A DNA stretch of 64,000 nt from Hippasteria phrygiana (lineage: Eukaryota > Echinodermata > Asteroidea > Valvatida > Goniasteridae), in the NCBI GenBank assembly GCA_037893225.1, contig JAZGUH010000272.1, positions 930,001 to 994,000 of the forward strand, read 5' to 3'. Below the pieces are notes generated by a model that had not been told where the DNA came from, searched no databases, and was given only the letters and a program-made list of their open reading frames with translations. The translations under genes and the position numbers were made by a program. Numbering within the stretch: the stretch's first letter is position 1; the number at the start of each line of letters is the position of its first letter. Positions 57,901-64,000 of the stretch are shown one piece after another.

Positions 57901-60900
57901 ACACACTTATACATTGCCACAATGGAGGGACTCAACGTAAGAGCTGCCATCCAGGTTTGTATTCAGAACCCAAATGTTATTTTGATTTTCACCTTTGAAT
58001 TAATTCTCGAATTGTCATATTTACAGATATCTTCTCTTTTAATTTTTTGTTATTTTGTACTTCGGGGCAAACCTTGAAATGTTAAGTTCCTGGTTAAGCA
58101 ATTCAAGAGAGTTGTGAGTAACGGATTATAAAGGATGGATGGACTTTACATGTGTCTTACTGCAGCAAATGCGCAGTTAAACAAAGTTGTAAATTTGACA
58201 TCAGATATTCATTGTGGTATAAACAAAACATTGATTAAGTTTTCCCCGTGTATCTTTGTTACCTCAGAACACTGACTAAATTTTGGTATGAGATTCCCAA
58301 GAGTTCCACCAATATGACAGGTAACCAGAGATGTAATCAAATCAATCACAAGTCAGTCAAAAATTGTAGTCAGCTTTCAAGCTACAGGGAATAGACAATG
58401 ACAAGTGAATGCTTATCACAGTTGGTTTGAATAGCCTGTGACTTGGCTTGAGACCAGACCTGCAATCGATATGACTTGTGATGACTTCATCAAAACCCAT
58501 CTTATTATTTCAGACCATGGTGTACGAGAAAGCGCTGCGTCTATCCACCGTAGCCACTACAGGAGGGAAAATGAACATGGGTCAGATAACTAACCATATG
58601 TCAGTCGATCCCAACGCTATCCAGTTTATGTTTGAGATGGTCAACAACCTATGGGCTATCCCCATACAGGCACGTATTAACCATTATCAGAGAGTTGAGA
58701 ATTGGGGAATTGGGGTGTATATGCTGAAGCAGATTTACAAAAGCTTTCAACTTTTCACACGCTAATCTACCGGAAGCCTTTTCTTCGTTAAATATGCTAC
58801 CTACACTGTAAAATGAATTCCGTAAAATAACGGGTTTCCCCCCTGTAAAAGAACAGACCTTCACCGTATTTTAGTTTTAACGGGTTTTGGACGTAAAATA
58901 TAATGTTTTCCTACACGAATCTCATTACGCAGCAACTGACTAATCAGAATTGAGAAAATTTGTGCCCACACAAGTCACGTTCAATTGTAGTGTTTCGTCC
59001 AAAAACACGGTTTCTTGACAAAAATATTTAATTATTTAAACAATTTCACAATATGATTTAGATTTTCTGCAAACAGAGGTGAAGAATCGCCTCACATCTC
59101 CTTTTCTTATTCAAATATTGAATTTTTTTAATGGGAAAACCGTGACCTCACCATGGTGGGATAAGGATGAATATAAAGCTAAAGCACGACGTGATTCAGT
59201 TCGTAGTGTTTAGTAGATTATCGTATTATTTGTATACTTTATACCTATAGTAATGTATTATAAATTATGTCTATTTCCCATTTCTGTAAATTTGTAATTA
59301 CTTACACCAAGCTTCCAGTAACTTTTTACGGGAATAGCAGGGTTATTTTAGGGGACAGTTACGTAAAATAGCAGCGTTCATGAGTCGTTATAGATAACAG
59401 CTTGCAACGTTTTTTTACGGGATGGGACTTGCGTCCAAACTGCCAGGACATTCCCGTAAAAAAACCACTGTTCTTTTCTTTTACAGTGTATGAACCTATA
59501 ACCTTCAAGATACTTAAATTGTAATTGTCACCACTTATTTTTTAACCCAATTTTACGTGATGACCCCGGTTCAAAACAATAGCTTAGAGCCAAATCTCTG
59601 TGAAGTCGGCACTCCGTAGAAAAAATCCCATTTTAAGCTTGTTGGTATAATATATATATTTACTTCAGTTACTTTTTCTTACCGAAATGGATTTGATTTG
59701 TACGAATTTGCAAGTCAATCGAAAGCGTCATTAAGTCCACCTTTAGTTAGACACATATTCGGTTTTTCCAGTTGCAAAGAATCGTTTTGAATAAATACAA
59801 ATAGAGCTTGTTGTTTGTGTTTAGATGGGGAGGGGTTCGCTTCCACACAAATTACAATATTTCTGTCAATGCAGCGGTAAAAACTTGCCCCATTAAGTAT
59901 TTATGGAACAATCATATTGTACTTAAAATAGAGTGCATATTTGATCTACCAATAGCTTGCTGTAAACCTGACGCTGCTGTACATCCAGATGGGATACCCA
60001 GCCCTGATTGGCGCTTCGATGTTTATCGTTCTCAGCCCAATGCAGTTCAAAATCTCTGCACTAATTGGCAAGCAACAGAAGAAACTTTTGGTAAGTGGAA
60101 AACTAGACTTGTCACAAAACACCCTGTGGCATTATGCTCAATTTCGTTAACAGTCTTAATATTATTGATGGGTTTCTCTCAAGACACTCGGAGACAACAA
60201 ACCCAATTTCTGGCCTTTTATGGGCGGGGTGTCATTATGTTGAAAGGGGGGTACAAAAACAAGAATGAGTGTCTAACGTACTTGTTTGCTTAAAAATGAT
60301 AATGCTGCCTTTTCGGGGTTGGAGTGAGGTGAGGATGGGTTCACATTCAATAAAACCTTTGAAGCGAACAATCGAAGCAACAAGGTAAATTTGAAGTTGA
60401 GATTGGTGTGATTTTATAAAGGTGTTAAATTAAAATCAAATAATCTTATAATAATATTATTTATAATTAATACATTCAAGTGTGTAACTTTAAAAAAATT
60501 AGCAAAAGCTCCCAGACTTTAAGAATTGCTTCCAAGAAGAAAACATAATTAAACTGGTAAAAACGAAACGGAAACAATTTAAAAACCGCGTTTAAAAACC
60601 GCGTTAGATGACATTATTTGTGTGACCCCTTCAGGTTTTTGGGCCAAGAAACTAAACAAAAAAATATATATCTTAAACAGTTGAAAACGATTAAAAACCA
60701 AGTTGTAATATAATCATTACACCACTCTTAACGTAATGCAATTGATACCAAATCTTAGGGATGCTCTGACGAACGCCTCAAGAAAACCAACGAGTTACTG
60801 CAAGGGATTAAGCTTCTGAAGCTGTATGCCTGGGAAGGGTTGTATTGCAAGGCTATCGAAGTCAGCAGAGGAAAGGAACTCAAAAGATTGCTCAATGTCA

Positions 60901-63900
60901 ACATTGGCTTCGTATCGACATGTAAATACAATGTTATCATTCCTATTTTTACATATATATAGTTCAATGCAGAAATAATTTCAACAAGCCATTTTACCAC
61001 TACAGATAGAGCATATCAATGTCAAATAATTAGTATTACTTACGGCATTATGTATCAAATTTGTTTCATTTCTAGTACTTCTGACGCTTTCTACACCTAT
61101 ATTGTTCTGTGTTGTGGTAAGTGAAAGTTATTTTGTATTTAAAAAGACCAGCATATAGTTAACTAAATTAAACCAATACTGCGGTCTATTATTGTATTTT
61201 AATTTATTTTATTTTATTTTATGTTATTCTATTTTATTATATTTTGTACCCTTTTCTTTATATATTGTCTTCATAAATGAATGGTCTGACCAGACTAGAC
61301 TATTATTTTGTACACAGTGAAGTGATATATTTGGTACGTTTCTCTATATATTTTCTTCATAAATGAAGGGATTTGGGACGTACACTGCCATTACAGGCGA
61401 CCCACTGACTCCAGATGTGACCTTTTCAGCCCTAGCCCTCTTCAACATGCTGACCATGCCATTGATGATTCTCCCAATAAGCCTACTGATGTTCATAAAT
61501 GGTGTTGTCAGTACAAATCGCGTCCAGAAGTTTTTGGTAGGACCAGAGGTAGAAGACGAAGGTAATGGAGCTCGCAGCAAAAACGTGCCTGGGCCTGTAC
61601 GTATCGTAAATATTCGTGTTTTTTTAGCTGTTGTATTTCAGTAATTTTCTATCTTCATTGTTGTTTGATTTGGGGCTAAACCGGGGATGCTATTACGCCG
61701 GTTTATTGATTTTCAGCCAAGACTCTTAATCTTTACGTAGCCACATCGTGCTATCTTTCAAAATGAACGTGTTCGTATTTAAATACTGATCAAACACTAG
61801 AGGGTACATTTTCCTATTATGTGTATCTCCTCTAGTTGTTGTATTTTCATATATCTTCAATAAGATTACATTTATTCCTACTTCTTTTCCCAGATGGTAA
61901 AAATATGGCCAATTTGTAGTTTAACCTGAAAAGTAGACACGAAAATACCATAGTCACTTAAACCAACAAGAATCGACAAGCGACATTGTGGGGATCACTC
62001 AATGAGGATACGACTTTTTAACTTATAATTCGTCAAACAATCCACAAGGAAAACTGACCAGGCAAATTTGATCCCCACAATGTCGCTTCCCAGGTTGTAT
62101 CGTAAAATTGAGTGTGATCCCTGGCTATACGGCATTCTGGGTTTATGACTTCTGACTAGCGCCCACCTGAACAAAGATACTGACAATTTGGGGGACCGCC
62201 AACATAGGGCAAGATAGCTCGGTTGGTAGAGCGCCGGTACAGTAACCCGGAGGTCGCAGGTTCGAATCCCGCTCCTGCCAGTTTCTTTGTTCACTTTGAA
62301 AATGTATTCAAATTTACCAAGTCAGTTTCCCTTGTGGATTGTTTGACGAATTATAAGTTAAGAAGTCGTATCCTCATTGAGTGATCCCCACAATGTCGCT
62401 TCCTAGGTTGTATCGTAAAATTGGGTGTGATCCCTGGCTATACGGTATTCTGGGTTTATGACTTCTGACTAGCGCCCACCCGAACAAAGATACTGACAAT
62501 TTGGGAGACCGCTAACATAGGGCAAGATAGCTCAGTTGGTAGGGCGCCGGTACGGTAACCCGGAAGTCGCAGGTTCGAATCCCGCTCCTGCCAGTTTCTT
62601 TGTTCACTTTGAAAATGTATTCAAATTTACCTAGTCAGTTTCCCTTGTGGATTGTTTGACGAAGAATAGATTTGGTCTGCTTGCTGGTATCGTTGGCAGG
62701 TTGACAGCACAGTGATATACCAAAAGAAGGCAGACCTTGTGATGATATCTAGTAGTGCGAGTGAGTTTGAGAATAATGACATGGACGGTACGGAGAGATC
62801 TAGCTTGCTTGCCACGGACAGCCAGAAGCGGAAAAAGAAAGACCGCCAGAATCGAAGATACGGATCCGCCATCCACCAGAAACAGCGCGTCCAGAACGCA
62901 TCGGCCAGTAGACTACAACATGGCGTCGCCATCAAGGTATTATTACCACGCCTCTTCGAGTACTTCTCTATGGATTAGGTTAACACTCCCAGACGTTCAG
63001 GGTCATACATCACATTAATTTTAAACACAAACTTACGTTGTGGCTTTTGTGAGTATTATTATTCTCACTCTGTCGAATTTTAATGATGCCAAGTGAAGTC
63101 GAAGCCCATTTCATAACTCGCTGATGTCTTTTGAAAATCTTGCCTTAAATTATACATTCAAAGCTTTGCCTTGTCTCGTCCAATATACTTACTATTATGC
63201 TTGTATTGTAGTCTCATTGTGTTACAAATATTTAAACACATTATGTGACTACTTTTTTGTGTACGCTACACGCCTCTGCTATTTGCCTTAACGATGTCAC
63301 TACTTGTGCTATCATTTGTAAATAAATGGAGTGATGAGCCCATCTATTTTCGTTAATTATTCAAGATATCGAATGGCAGTTTTCTCTGGGATCCTGAGAC
63401 ACGTAGTGCACCCGTGCTATCAGATATAAATATAGAAATCCCCGAAGGTACGTTTTGAATATGTATTAACGGTAGATTCAATACTTGTGTTTGTCAAGAT
63501 TTCTTACACAAAATACCTGATTCTGAATTTATTCTATTTTATTTTACCCCTGACATGATATGCCACTCAATCCGCATTTACAGCTGGTCAATGTAATGTT
63601 TCTCTGAATGCTGAAATACTTATTTTTAGTTGCTGTTTTGGGGGCTACCAACTGCTCAATGCCCAATTATATTTACAGATAATGTTGTACCTTCTAACAA
63701 GGAAGCCAAGTGCCAATGTTAACACATCAATCCATCATTTTCTACGGAATAAAAGCATTGATGAAACTCGAAACGCAGTGTTTTTCTACCAACATTGCTG
63801 AAAGCAAACTCAATTCGAAAATAGATTGGACTACATGTACTACTCTTGGGAAGAATTATTGATTCAGATAGACTTTGACCGAATTTATGAGTATGTGATT

Positions 63901-64000
63901 AACTGATCGTTACAGGTAAACTGACGATAGTAACTGGGCAAGTGGGAAGCGGCAAATCGTCCTTACTGTCCGCCATTTTGGGTGAAATGACCACTGTATC
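33371..64000 (+). CDS. ABCC8/9: ABCC8/9-like sulfonylurea receptor gene, 12 exons seen, 3' end outside window
   Basis: Exons 33371-33976, 39549-39776, 41249-41437, 57796-57954, 58514-58669, 59956-60090, 60759-60921, 61076-61116, 61369-61596, 62700-62936, 63366-63447 and 63916-64000 join into one open frame of about 769 codons. In order it encodes TMD0, the L0 linker, transmembrane domain 1, a Lys/Arg-rich linker and the start of nucleotide-binding domain 1. SUR proteins are regulatory subunits of plasma-membrane ATP-sensitive K+ channels; TMD0 contacts the Kir6 pore. The TMD0 pattern, the L0 sequence and the TMD1 phrase [11 protein letters not shown] favour SUR over other long ABCC (MRP) proteins, though an invertebrate SUR-like paralogue of different function cannot be excluded. 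Introns 1 and 3 are swollen by transposons. Confidence 0.9.
34127..34413 (+). repeat. 5' LTR of element B (287 bp)
   Basis: It begins TGTAGCGCCGG and ends GACGCTACA. It is identical to the 3' LTR except for one A/G difference (ACGCACAGTG here, ACGCGCAGTG there). An AATAAA signal lies at 34322-34327. Immediately downstream, TTGGAGGCAGCGGTGAC (34414-34430) is the position for a primer-binding site, but I cannot name the tRNA. Confidence 0.93.
34476..35372 (+). CDS. Element B leader-proximal ORF with ~150-bp GC-rich repeats
   Basis: It starts [18 protein letters not shown] after the LTR and primer-site region. The first ~75 codons (to [18 protein letters not shown]) look like an ordinary Gag N-terminus. 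From about 34800 the sequence becomes very GC-rich and repeats a degenerate unit marked by TTCCAC(A/C/T)CGGAA at about 34851, 35004, 35156 and 35288. The unit is about 150 bp and is read in shifting frames. The frame stops at 35370. Whether it is joined to the downstream array by frameshifting or splicing is not visible. Confidence 0.45.
   Translation: MNTLGRDSLVSDSPHGADTDWDTAPHNAGQSGDKNGGPFVTLSELESFLRDNQGSLPRDKRETGGSLGSESLMWKDGENRKPKIVDQRRGIRYILCCICIDSPQTSYESLSGPSHAADFGVTDALFHPERCRVAPAGVAGTMLHGGTPHDPCSGVPDAGPREGPPCAAHGDGANAAFHTESRQAAFAGAAGAEPRVGTACESHAGAPDGGPRGGRPALYTAAGQTLRSTRNATGPRSRGRSLLWRGPLSFAPVRHRRDRAALGTAAWRTRRSTRNAVAPRLPTQRGFVRRRPTFATPA
35511..36887 (+). repeat. 46-unit tandem array of a 30-bp repeat, open in all three forward frames
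   Basis: Two alternating unit types, CACTCCGCGTGGGAGTCAAT/GGCGCGGAGT and CACTCCGCACGGGAGTCTAT/GGAGGAGAGC, repeat without a break for about 1.38 kb. Because 30 is divisible by 3 and neither unit contains a stop in any forward frame, three overlapping open frames of about 560-626 codons run through. They encode the decapeptides [40 protein letters not shown] and [21 protein letters not shown] single-base deletion near 35665 only swaps the frames. The array lies between the leader ORF and the capsid part of Gag. Confidence 0.95.
36888..38088 (+). pseudogene. Element B Gag (capsid and zinc knuckle), one in-frame stop
   Basis: In the frame that runs out of the repeat array, a Pro/Gly-rich linker leads to [12 protein letters not shown], a stop (TAG at 37135-37137), then [20 protein letters not shown]. 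These two halves are a typical gypsy Gag start, so the stop lies within the protein. Capsid-like sequence continues ([27 protein letters not shown]) to a CX2CX4HX4C zinc knuckle at 37717-37758 ([14 protein letters not shown]). The C-terminal half from about 37510 is nearly identical to element A Gag. Gag packages element RNA in particles. The stop could be read through, bypassed by starting at 37150, or be inactivating. Confidence 0.75.
37885..38744 (+). CDS. Element B ORF3: two-zinc-finger protein
   Basis: A 280-codon frame (best seen 37902-38744) overlaps the end of gag in another frame. It begins with the back half of a finger whose front half (KCPHCERR) is in the gag frame, so gag and ORF3 may be joined by a shift near 37922. 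The second finger reads [21 protein letters not shown] (CCHC type). An acidic stretch follows ([20 protein letters not shown]), then Pro/Arg-rich sequence and CHCRRRPD near the end, stopping at the edge of the 3' LTR. Compared with element A it lacks about 340 bp in the middle. No hydrophobic segment is present. Retention in an element that lost pol suggests a cis- or RNA-linked role; this is inference. Confidence 0.5.
38729..38739 (+). promoter_or_regulatory. Polypurine tract of element B
   Basis: GAAGGGGGCAA directly precedes the 3' LTR start TGTAGCG, the position where plus-strand synthesis is primed. Element A has the matching GAGGGGGGCGA before its 3' LTR. Confidence 0.8.
38740..39026 (+). 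repeat. 3' LTR of element B (287 bp)
   Basis: Same length as the 5' LTR and one base different. AATAAA lies at about 38935-38940. In sense orientation within SUR intron 1 this could supply a premature polyadenylation signal to the host transcript. Confidence 0.93.
39549..39776 (+). CDS. ABCC8/9: SUR-like exon 2: end of TMD0 and L0 linker
   Basis: 76 codons after a TTTTGTAG acceptor, phase 0 at both ends, donor ACG/GTGAGT. It reads [17 protein letters not shown], then [20 protein letters not shown] (the elbow helix into TMD1) and [20 protein letters not shown], the lasso/L0 region that in SURs couples nucleotide state to channel gating. I chose the acceptor at 39548 over one at 39576 because only the former keeps frame with exon 1. 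Confidence 0.85.
39789..40023. mobile_element. Foldback MITE next to the exon 2 splice donor
   Basis: The left arm starts ACTAGGTTGACAAAATACTT and the right arm ends with its near-inverse (CAAGTTTTTTGTCAACCTAGT at 40003-40023). The long arms include the inverse pair ATGTAGAGAAAGGAATAATT / AATTATTCCTTTCTCTACAT, around a core with GCCAAGGTATTTTG. The element begins only 12 bases after the exon. A transcript of the region would form a strong hairpin beside the 5' splice site. Confidence 0.8.
40111..40560 (+). mobile_element. tRNA-containing interspersed repeat, copy 1 (SUR intron 2)
   Basis: It shares with 61984-62665, in the same order, ATTGTGGGGATCACTCAATG, GTATCGTAAAATTG.GTGTGATCC, the tRNA-like block, CCAGTTTCTTTGTTCACTTT and CCTTGTGGATTGTTTGACGA. 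Parts of the left segment recur inverted on the right, giving a foldback arrangement around the tRNA-like block. The internal promoter boxes suggest a SINE, the inverted ends a DNA element; it may be a SINE captured in a MITE. Confidence 0.6.
40386..40458 (+). tRNA. tRNA-like sequence (tRNA-derived repeat head), copy 1
   Basis: 73 bases fold as a cloverleaf: acceptor GGCAAGC/TCCTGCC with mismatches, D arm GCTC/GAGC with TAGCTCGGTTGGTAG (A box), T arm GCAGG/CCTGC with GGTTCGAATCC (B box). The anticodon stem has two mismatches, position 33 is C instead of U, and the would-be anticodon is GGT. These defects plus its place in a repeat argue for a pol III promoter relic and not a working tRNA gene. 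Confidence 0.45.
41249..41437 (+). CDS. ABCC8/9: SUR-like exon 3: first helix of TMD1
   Basis: 63 codons, phase 0 at both ends, acceptor TTTACCCAG, donor AAA/GTGAGT. It reads [20 protein letters not shown] and then a hydrophobic segment ([21 protein letters not shown]), matching the first TMD1 helix of long ABCC proteins. The downstream intron is 16.4 kb and almost wholly repetitive. Confidence 0.85.
41519..41797. repeat. Five-unit minisatellite of hairpin-forming repeats
   Basis: Each ~50-60-bp unit reads TTGGCTTTTCCGA, a variable loop (AATCCA, CACTGCCAG, AATCCT, CAACCAG, AAACCT), TCGGAAAAGGC and TTTGTTTTTGTTCTGATT. Every unit can form a hairpin GGCTTTTCCGA/TCGGAAAAGCC with a changing loop. 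One further unit sits at 51787-51835. The GGAAAAGCC phrase is also the start of the Helitron-like 3' ends in this intron. Confidence 0.85.
45742..45787 (+). repeat. Helitron-like 3' terminus (example 1)
   Basis: GCGGAAAAGCC is followed by a CTATGTTCTGTT / AACAGACATAG hairpin and TCTCTAG, then T. Similar ends occur at 49415-49462, 53929-53974, 56390-56436 and 57621-57659 with differing loop sequence but conserved stem position. A terminal hairpin a few bases before CTAG is the Helitron 3' signature. Confidence 0.55.
46947..47901 (-). mobile_element. THAP-bearing TTAA element (Kolobok type), copy 2, in SUR intron 3
   Basis: Ends AGGAACCATG and CATGGTTCCT are flanked by TTAA (46943-46946 and 47902-47905). 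The uninterrupted sister repeat near 42927 (GTCATCTTAAAGGGGCA) gives the empty site and shows that the duplication is TTAA. It is about 955 bp, closely related to copy 1 at 25611 but in the opposite orientation, and inserted into a CRE satellite unit. The complete THAP exon makes it the better-preserved copy. Confidence 0.8.
47271..47604 (-). CDS. THAP domain exon, intact copy
   Basis: A frame beginning [17 protein letters not shown] carries the THAP zinc ligands Cys-X4-Cys near the start and Cys-X2-His in [10 protein letters not shown], with the conserved Trp in RRIWTAKV and FPTDAKYRR before it. A basic tail follows ([19 protein letters not shown]). The coding sequence probably ends at a GTAAGT donor near 47271 (- strand), so it is the first exon of a transposase-like transcript whose later exons are missing. 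THAP domains bind DNA and are used by Kolobok and P-type transposases to recognise their ends. Alternatively it could be spliced onto SUR antisense RNA, for which I see no evidence. Confidence 0.6.
52690..53450 (+). repeat. 161-bp tandem repeat, five units, with CTTCCGGTCCAAACCGGAAG palindrome
   Basis: The landmark CCTTCCGGTCC recurs at 52771, 52931, 53092, 53253 and 53414, a period of 160-161. Each unit carries TAATCTTTGAAAATCAATAT, GAACTGATAGAATAATCCAG and CACGTGACCCTTCC. The palindrome contains CCGGAAGT, an Ets-type core, in both directions in most units. A single older unit is at about 52180. No coding. Confidence 0.9.
57796..57954 (+). CDS. ABCC8/9: SUR-like exon 4: TMD1 helices
   Basis: 53 codons, phase 0 at both ends, acceptor TTTTTTGTTGTGATAG, donor [28 protein letters not shown] leads into a membrane helix ([21 protein letters not shown]) and GLNVRAAIQ, the conserved phrase where long ABCC proteins have a G-x-N/R-x-R-A-A coupling helix. 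The acceptor is chosen for frame and pyrimidine tract; the nearer AG at 57814 would break the frame. Confidence 0.85.
58514..58669 (+). CDS. ABCC8/9: SUR-like exon 5: intracellular loop of TMD1
   Basis: 52 codons, phase 0 at both ends. [15 protein letters not shown], then [20 protein letters not shown] and NNLWAIPIQ, match the GQI-N-M/L-x-D block of ABCC transmembrane domains. The acceptor is TTATTTCAG. The only donor that fits the frame and the family boundary after PIQ is CAG/GCACGT, a GC donor instead of GT. Confidence 0.8.
58804..59488. mobile_element. CACTG-ended MITE in SUR intron 5
   Basis: Ends CACTGTAAAA and TTTTACAGTG are flanked by TA on both sides (58802-58803, 59489-59490). CCGTAAAA/TTTTACGG motifs repeat inside both ends. 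An internal segment near 59158-59205 is related to the MITE at 24025. No coding. Confidence 0.8.
59956..60090 (+). CDS. ABCC8/9: SUR-like exon 6: TMD1 helices
   Basis: 45 codons, phase 0 at both ends, acceptor CTACCAATAG, donor [29 protein letters not shown], then [20 protein letters not shown], corresponds to the paired helices with the L-x-P-x-Q turn typical of ABCC TMD1. Confidence 0.88.
60759..60921 (+). CDS. ABCC8/9: SUR-like exon 7: [11 protein letters not shown] block
   Basis: 54 codons plus one base. It reads [20 protein letters not shown], then [20 protein letters not shown]. The N-E-x-L-x-G-I-K-x-L-K-x-Y-A-W-E phrase is one of the best-conserved in ABCC proteins and fixes the frame. 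Acceptor AAATCTTAG, donor ACAT/GTAAAT in phase 1. Confidence 0.92.
61076..61116 (+). CDS. ABCC8/9: SUR-like exon 8: 41-base exon
   Basis: Two bases complete the codon split from exon 7, followed by 13 codons reading [13 protein letters not shown], the membrane helix expected after exon 7. Acceptor TTTCATTTCTAG, donor GTG/GTAAGT. It restores phase 0. The sequence is short, but both splice sites and the frame agree. Confidence 0.75.
61369..61596 (+). CDS. ABCC8/9: SUR-like exon 9: last TMD1 helices and hinge to linker
   Basis: 76 codons, phase 0. [20 protein letters not shown], then [19 protein letters not shown] and [20 protein letters not shown]. The F-x-x-L-A-L-F-N-x-L-x-x-P-L-x-x-L-P phrase and N-R-V-Q-K-F-L are ABCC hallmarks at the end of TMD1. 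The acceptor AAATGAAG is weak. The donor is taken as CCT/GTACGT; GTAAAT a few bases on is an alternative. Confidence 0.85.
62208..62280 (+). tRNA. tRNA-like sequence, copy 2
   Basis: Same 73-base cloverleaf-like block as at 40386, with A box TAGCTCGGTTGGTAGAGCG and B box GGTTCGAATCC. Mismatches lie in the acceptor, anticodon and T stems and U33 is absent, so it is a repeat head and not a functional tRNA. Confidence 0.4.
62521..62593 (+). tRNA. tRNA-like sequence, copy 3
   Basis: As copy 2, with A box TAGCTCAGTTGGTAGGGCG and B box GGTTCGAATCC, spaced 313 bases from copy 2 within tandem repeat units. Confidence 0.4.
62700..62936 (+). CDS. ABCC8/9: SUR-like exon 10: charged linker before NBD1
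   Basis: 79 codons, phase 0 at both ends, acceptor TCGTTGGCAG, donor [29 protein letters not shown] leads to an acidic-serine stretch and a strongly basic cluster ([12 protein letters not shown]), then GVAIK. SURs have a poorly conserved hydrophilic linker here, often a phosphorylation and regulatory region. Several RxxS/KxxS-like contexts occur, but no site is certain. Confidence 0.8.
63366..63447 (+). CDS. ABCC8/9: SUR-like exon 11: first strands of NBD1
   Basis: 27 codons plus one base: [20 protein letters not shown], then INIEIPEG. The F-x-W-D/T aromatic A-loop region and L-x-D-I-N-I-x-I-P-x-G strand pair are typical of ABCC NBD1. Acceptor TTATTCAAG, donor CCGAAG/GTACGT in phase 1. Confidence 0.88.
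63916..64000 (+). CDS. ABCC8/9: SUR-like exon 12 (partial): Walker A of NBD1
   Basis: [20 protein letters not shown], then LGEMTTVS to the window edge. GQVGSGKS is the Walker A P-loop, which binds the phosphates of ATP. From family knowledge, mammalian SURs have Cys at the fifth P-loop position (GQVGCGKS), the residue tied to N-ethylmaleimide sensitivity; this protein has Ser, as in most ABCC members. Acceptor GATCGTTACAG. The exon is cut by the end of the window. Confidence 0.93.

Larger units (their letters stand above)
61984..62665 (+). mobile_element. tRNA-containing interspersed repeat, copies 2 and 3 in tandem (SUR intron 9)
   Basis: ACATTGTGGGGATCACTCAA at 61983 and its inverse near 62378-62397 bracket copy 2, with the inner inverse pair AATTCGTCAAACAATCCACA / TGTGGATTGTTTGACGAATT. 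Copy 3 follows directly, starting again at GTCGCTTCCTAGG (62394) and ending at 62661 in GATTGTTTGACGA, only about 40 bases before exon 10. The two copies are about 95 percent alike by eye. Confidence 0.7.

Overview
This window reads as nuclear DNA of a marine invertebrate, most likely a deuterostome such as an echinoderm or hemichordate; the species cannot be fixed from sequence alone. The reasons are an intron-rich animal gene with GT-AG splice sites, ACATGTACATGT simple repeats, and a dense mix of nested DNA transposons, LTR elements, LINE remnants and tRNA-derived repeats. There are no bacterial-style operons.

One host gene is well supported. It is an ABCC-type ABC protein of the sulfonylurea-receptor (SUR, ABCC8/9) type on the + strand, starting at 33371 and running off the right edge. 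I resolve twelve exons: TMD0 (33371-33976), the L0 linker (39549-39776), the first transmembrane domain (41249 to about 61596), a charged linker (62700-62936) and the start of nucleotide-binding domain 1, with its Walker A motif in the last partial exon (63916-64000). The reading frame joins correctly across all eleven introns. One intron appears to use a GC donor and one exon is only 41 bases.

Left of the gene (1-32784) I find almost only mobile DNA. 4618-7962 holds two related CACTG-ended elements, one with a perfect 92-bp-arm palindrome. 7965-8645 and 15068-16577 hold LINE remnants (coiled coil, SGNH-like ORF1, start of an APE endonuclease). 16578-22240 is a decayed Ty3/gypsy element on the - strand (LTR, zinc-finger ORF3, integrase, RT/RNase H, protease, end of Gag). 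It is joined to the leader of a different LTR element, whose own LTR and tRNA-Leu primer site lie at 32050-32784. Inside that leader sits a 9.4-kb foldback-like element (22650-32026) built of degenerate subterminal repeats. It is itself invaded by a CACTC-ended MITE, a THAP-bearing TTAA element (Kolobok type) and a 4-kb TAA-flanked (Harbinger type) element.

The introns of the SUR gene are also transposon-rich. Intron 1 carries a nearly fresh, pol-less LTR element (34127-39026) whose 287-bp LTRs differ at one base. Its Gag region contains 46 tandem 30-bp units that are open in all three forward frames. Intron 2 has a foldback beside the splice donor and a tRNA-like repeat. Intron 3 (16.4 kb) is a head-to-tail array of Helitron-like units made largely of a ~603-bp repeat rich in paired TGACGTCA (CRE) palindromes, with a second THAP/TTAA element, a hairpin minisatellite and a 161-bp satellite nested in it. 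Later introns carry a CACTG MITE and two more tRNA-like repeats.

The best candidates for something undescribed are the frameshift-tolerant repeat array in the pol-less LTR element, the zinc-finger ORF3 shared by the autonomous and non-autonomous LTR elements, and the CRE-dense intronic satellite.
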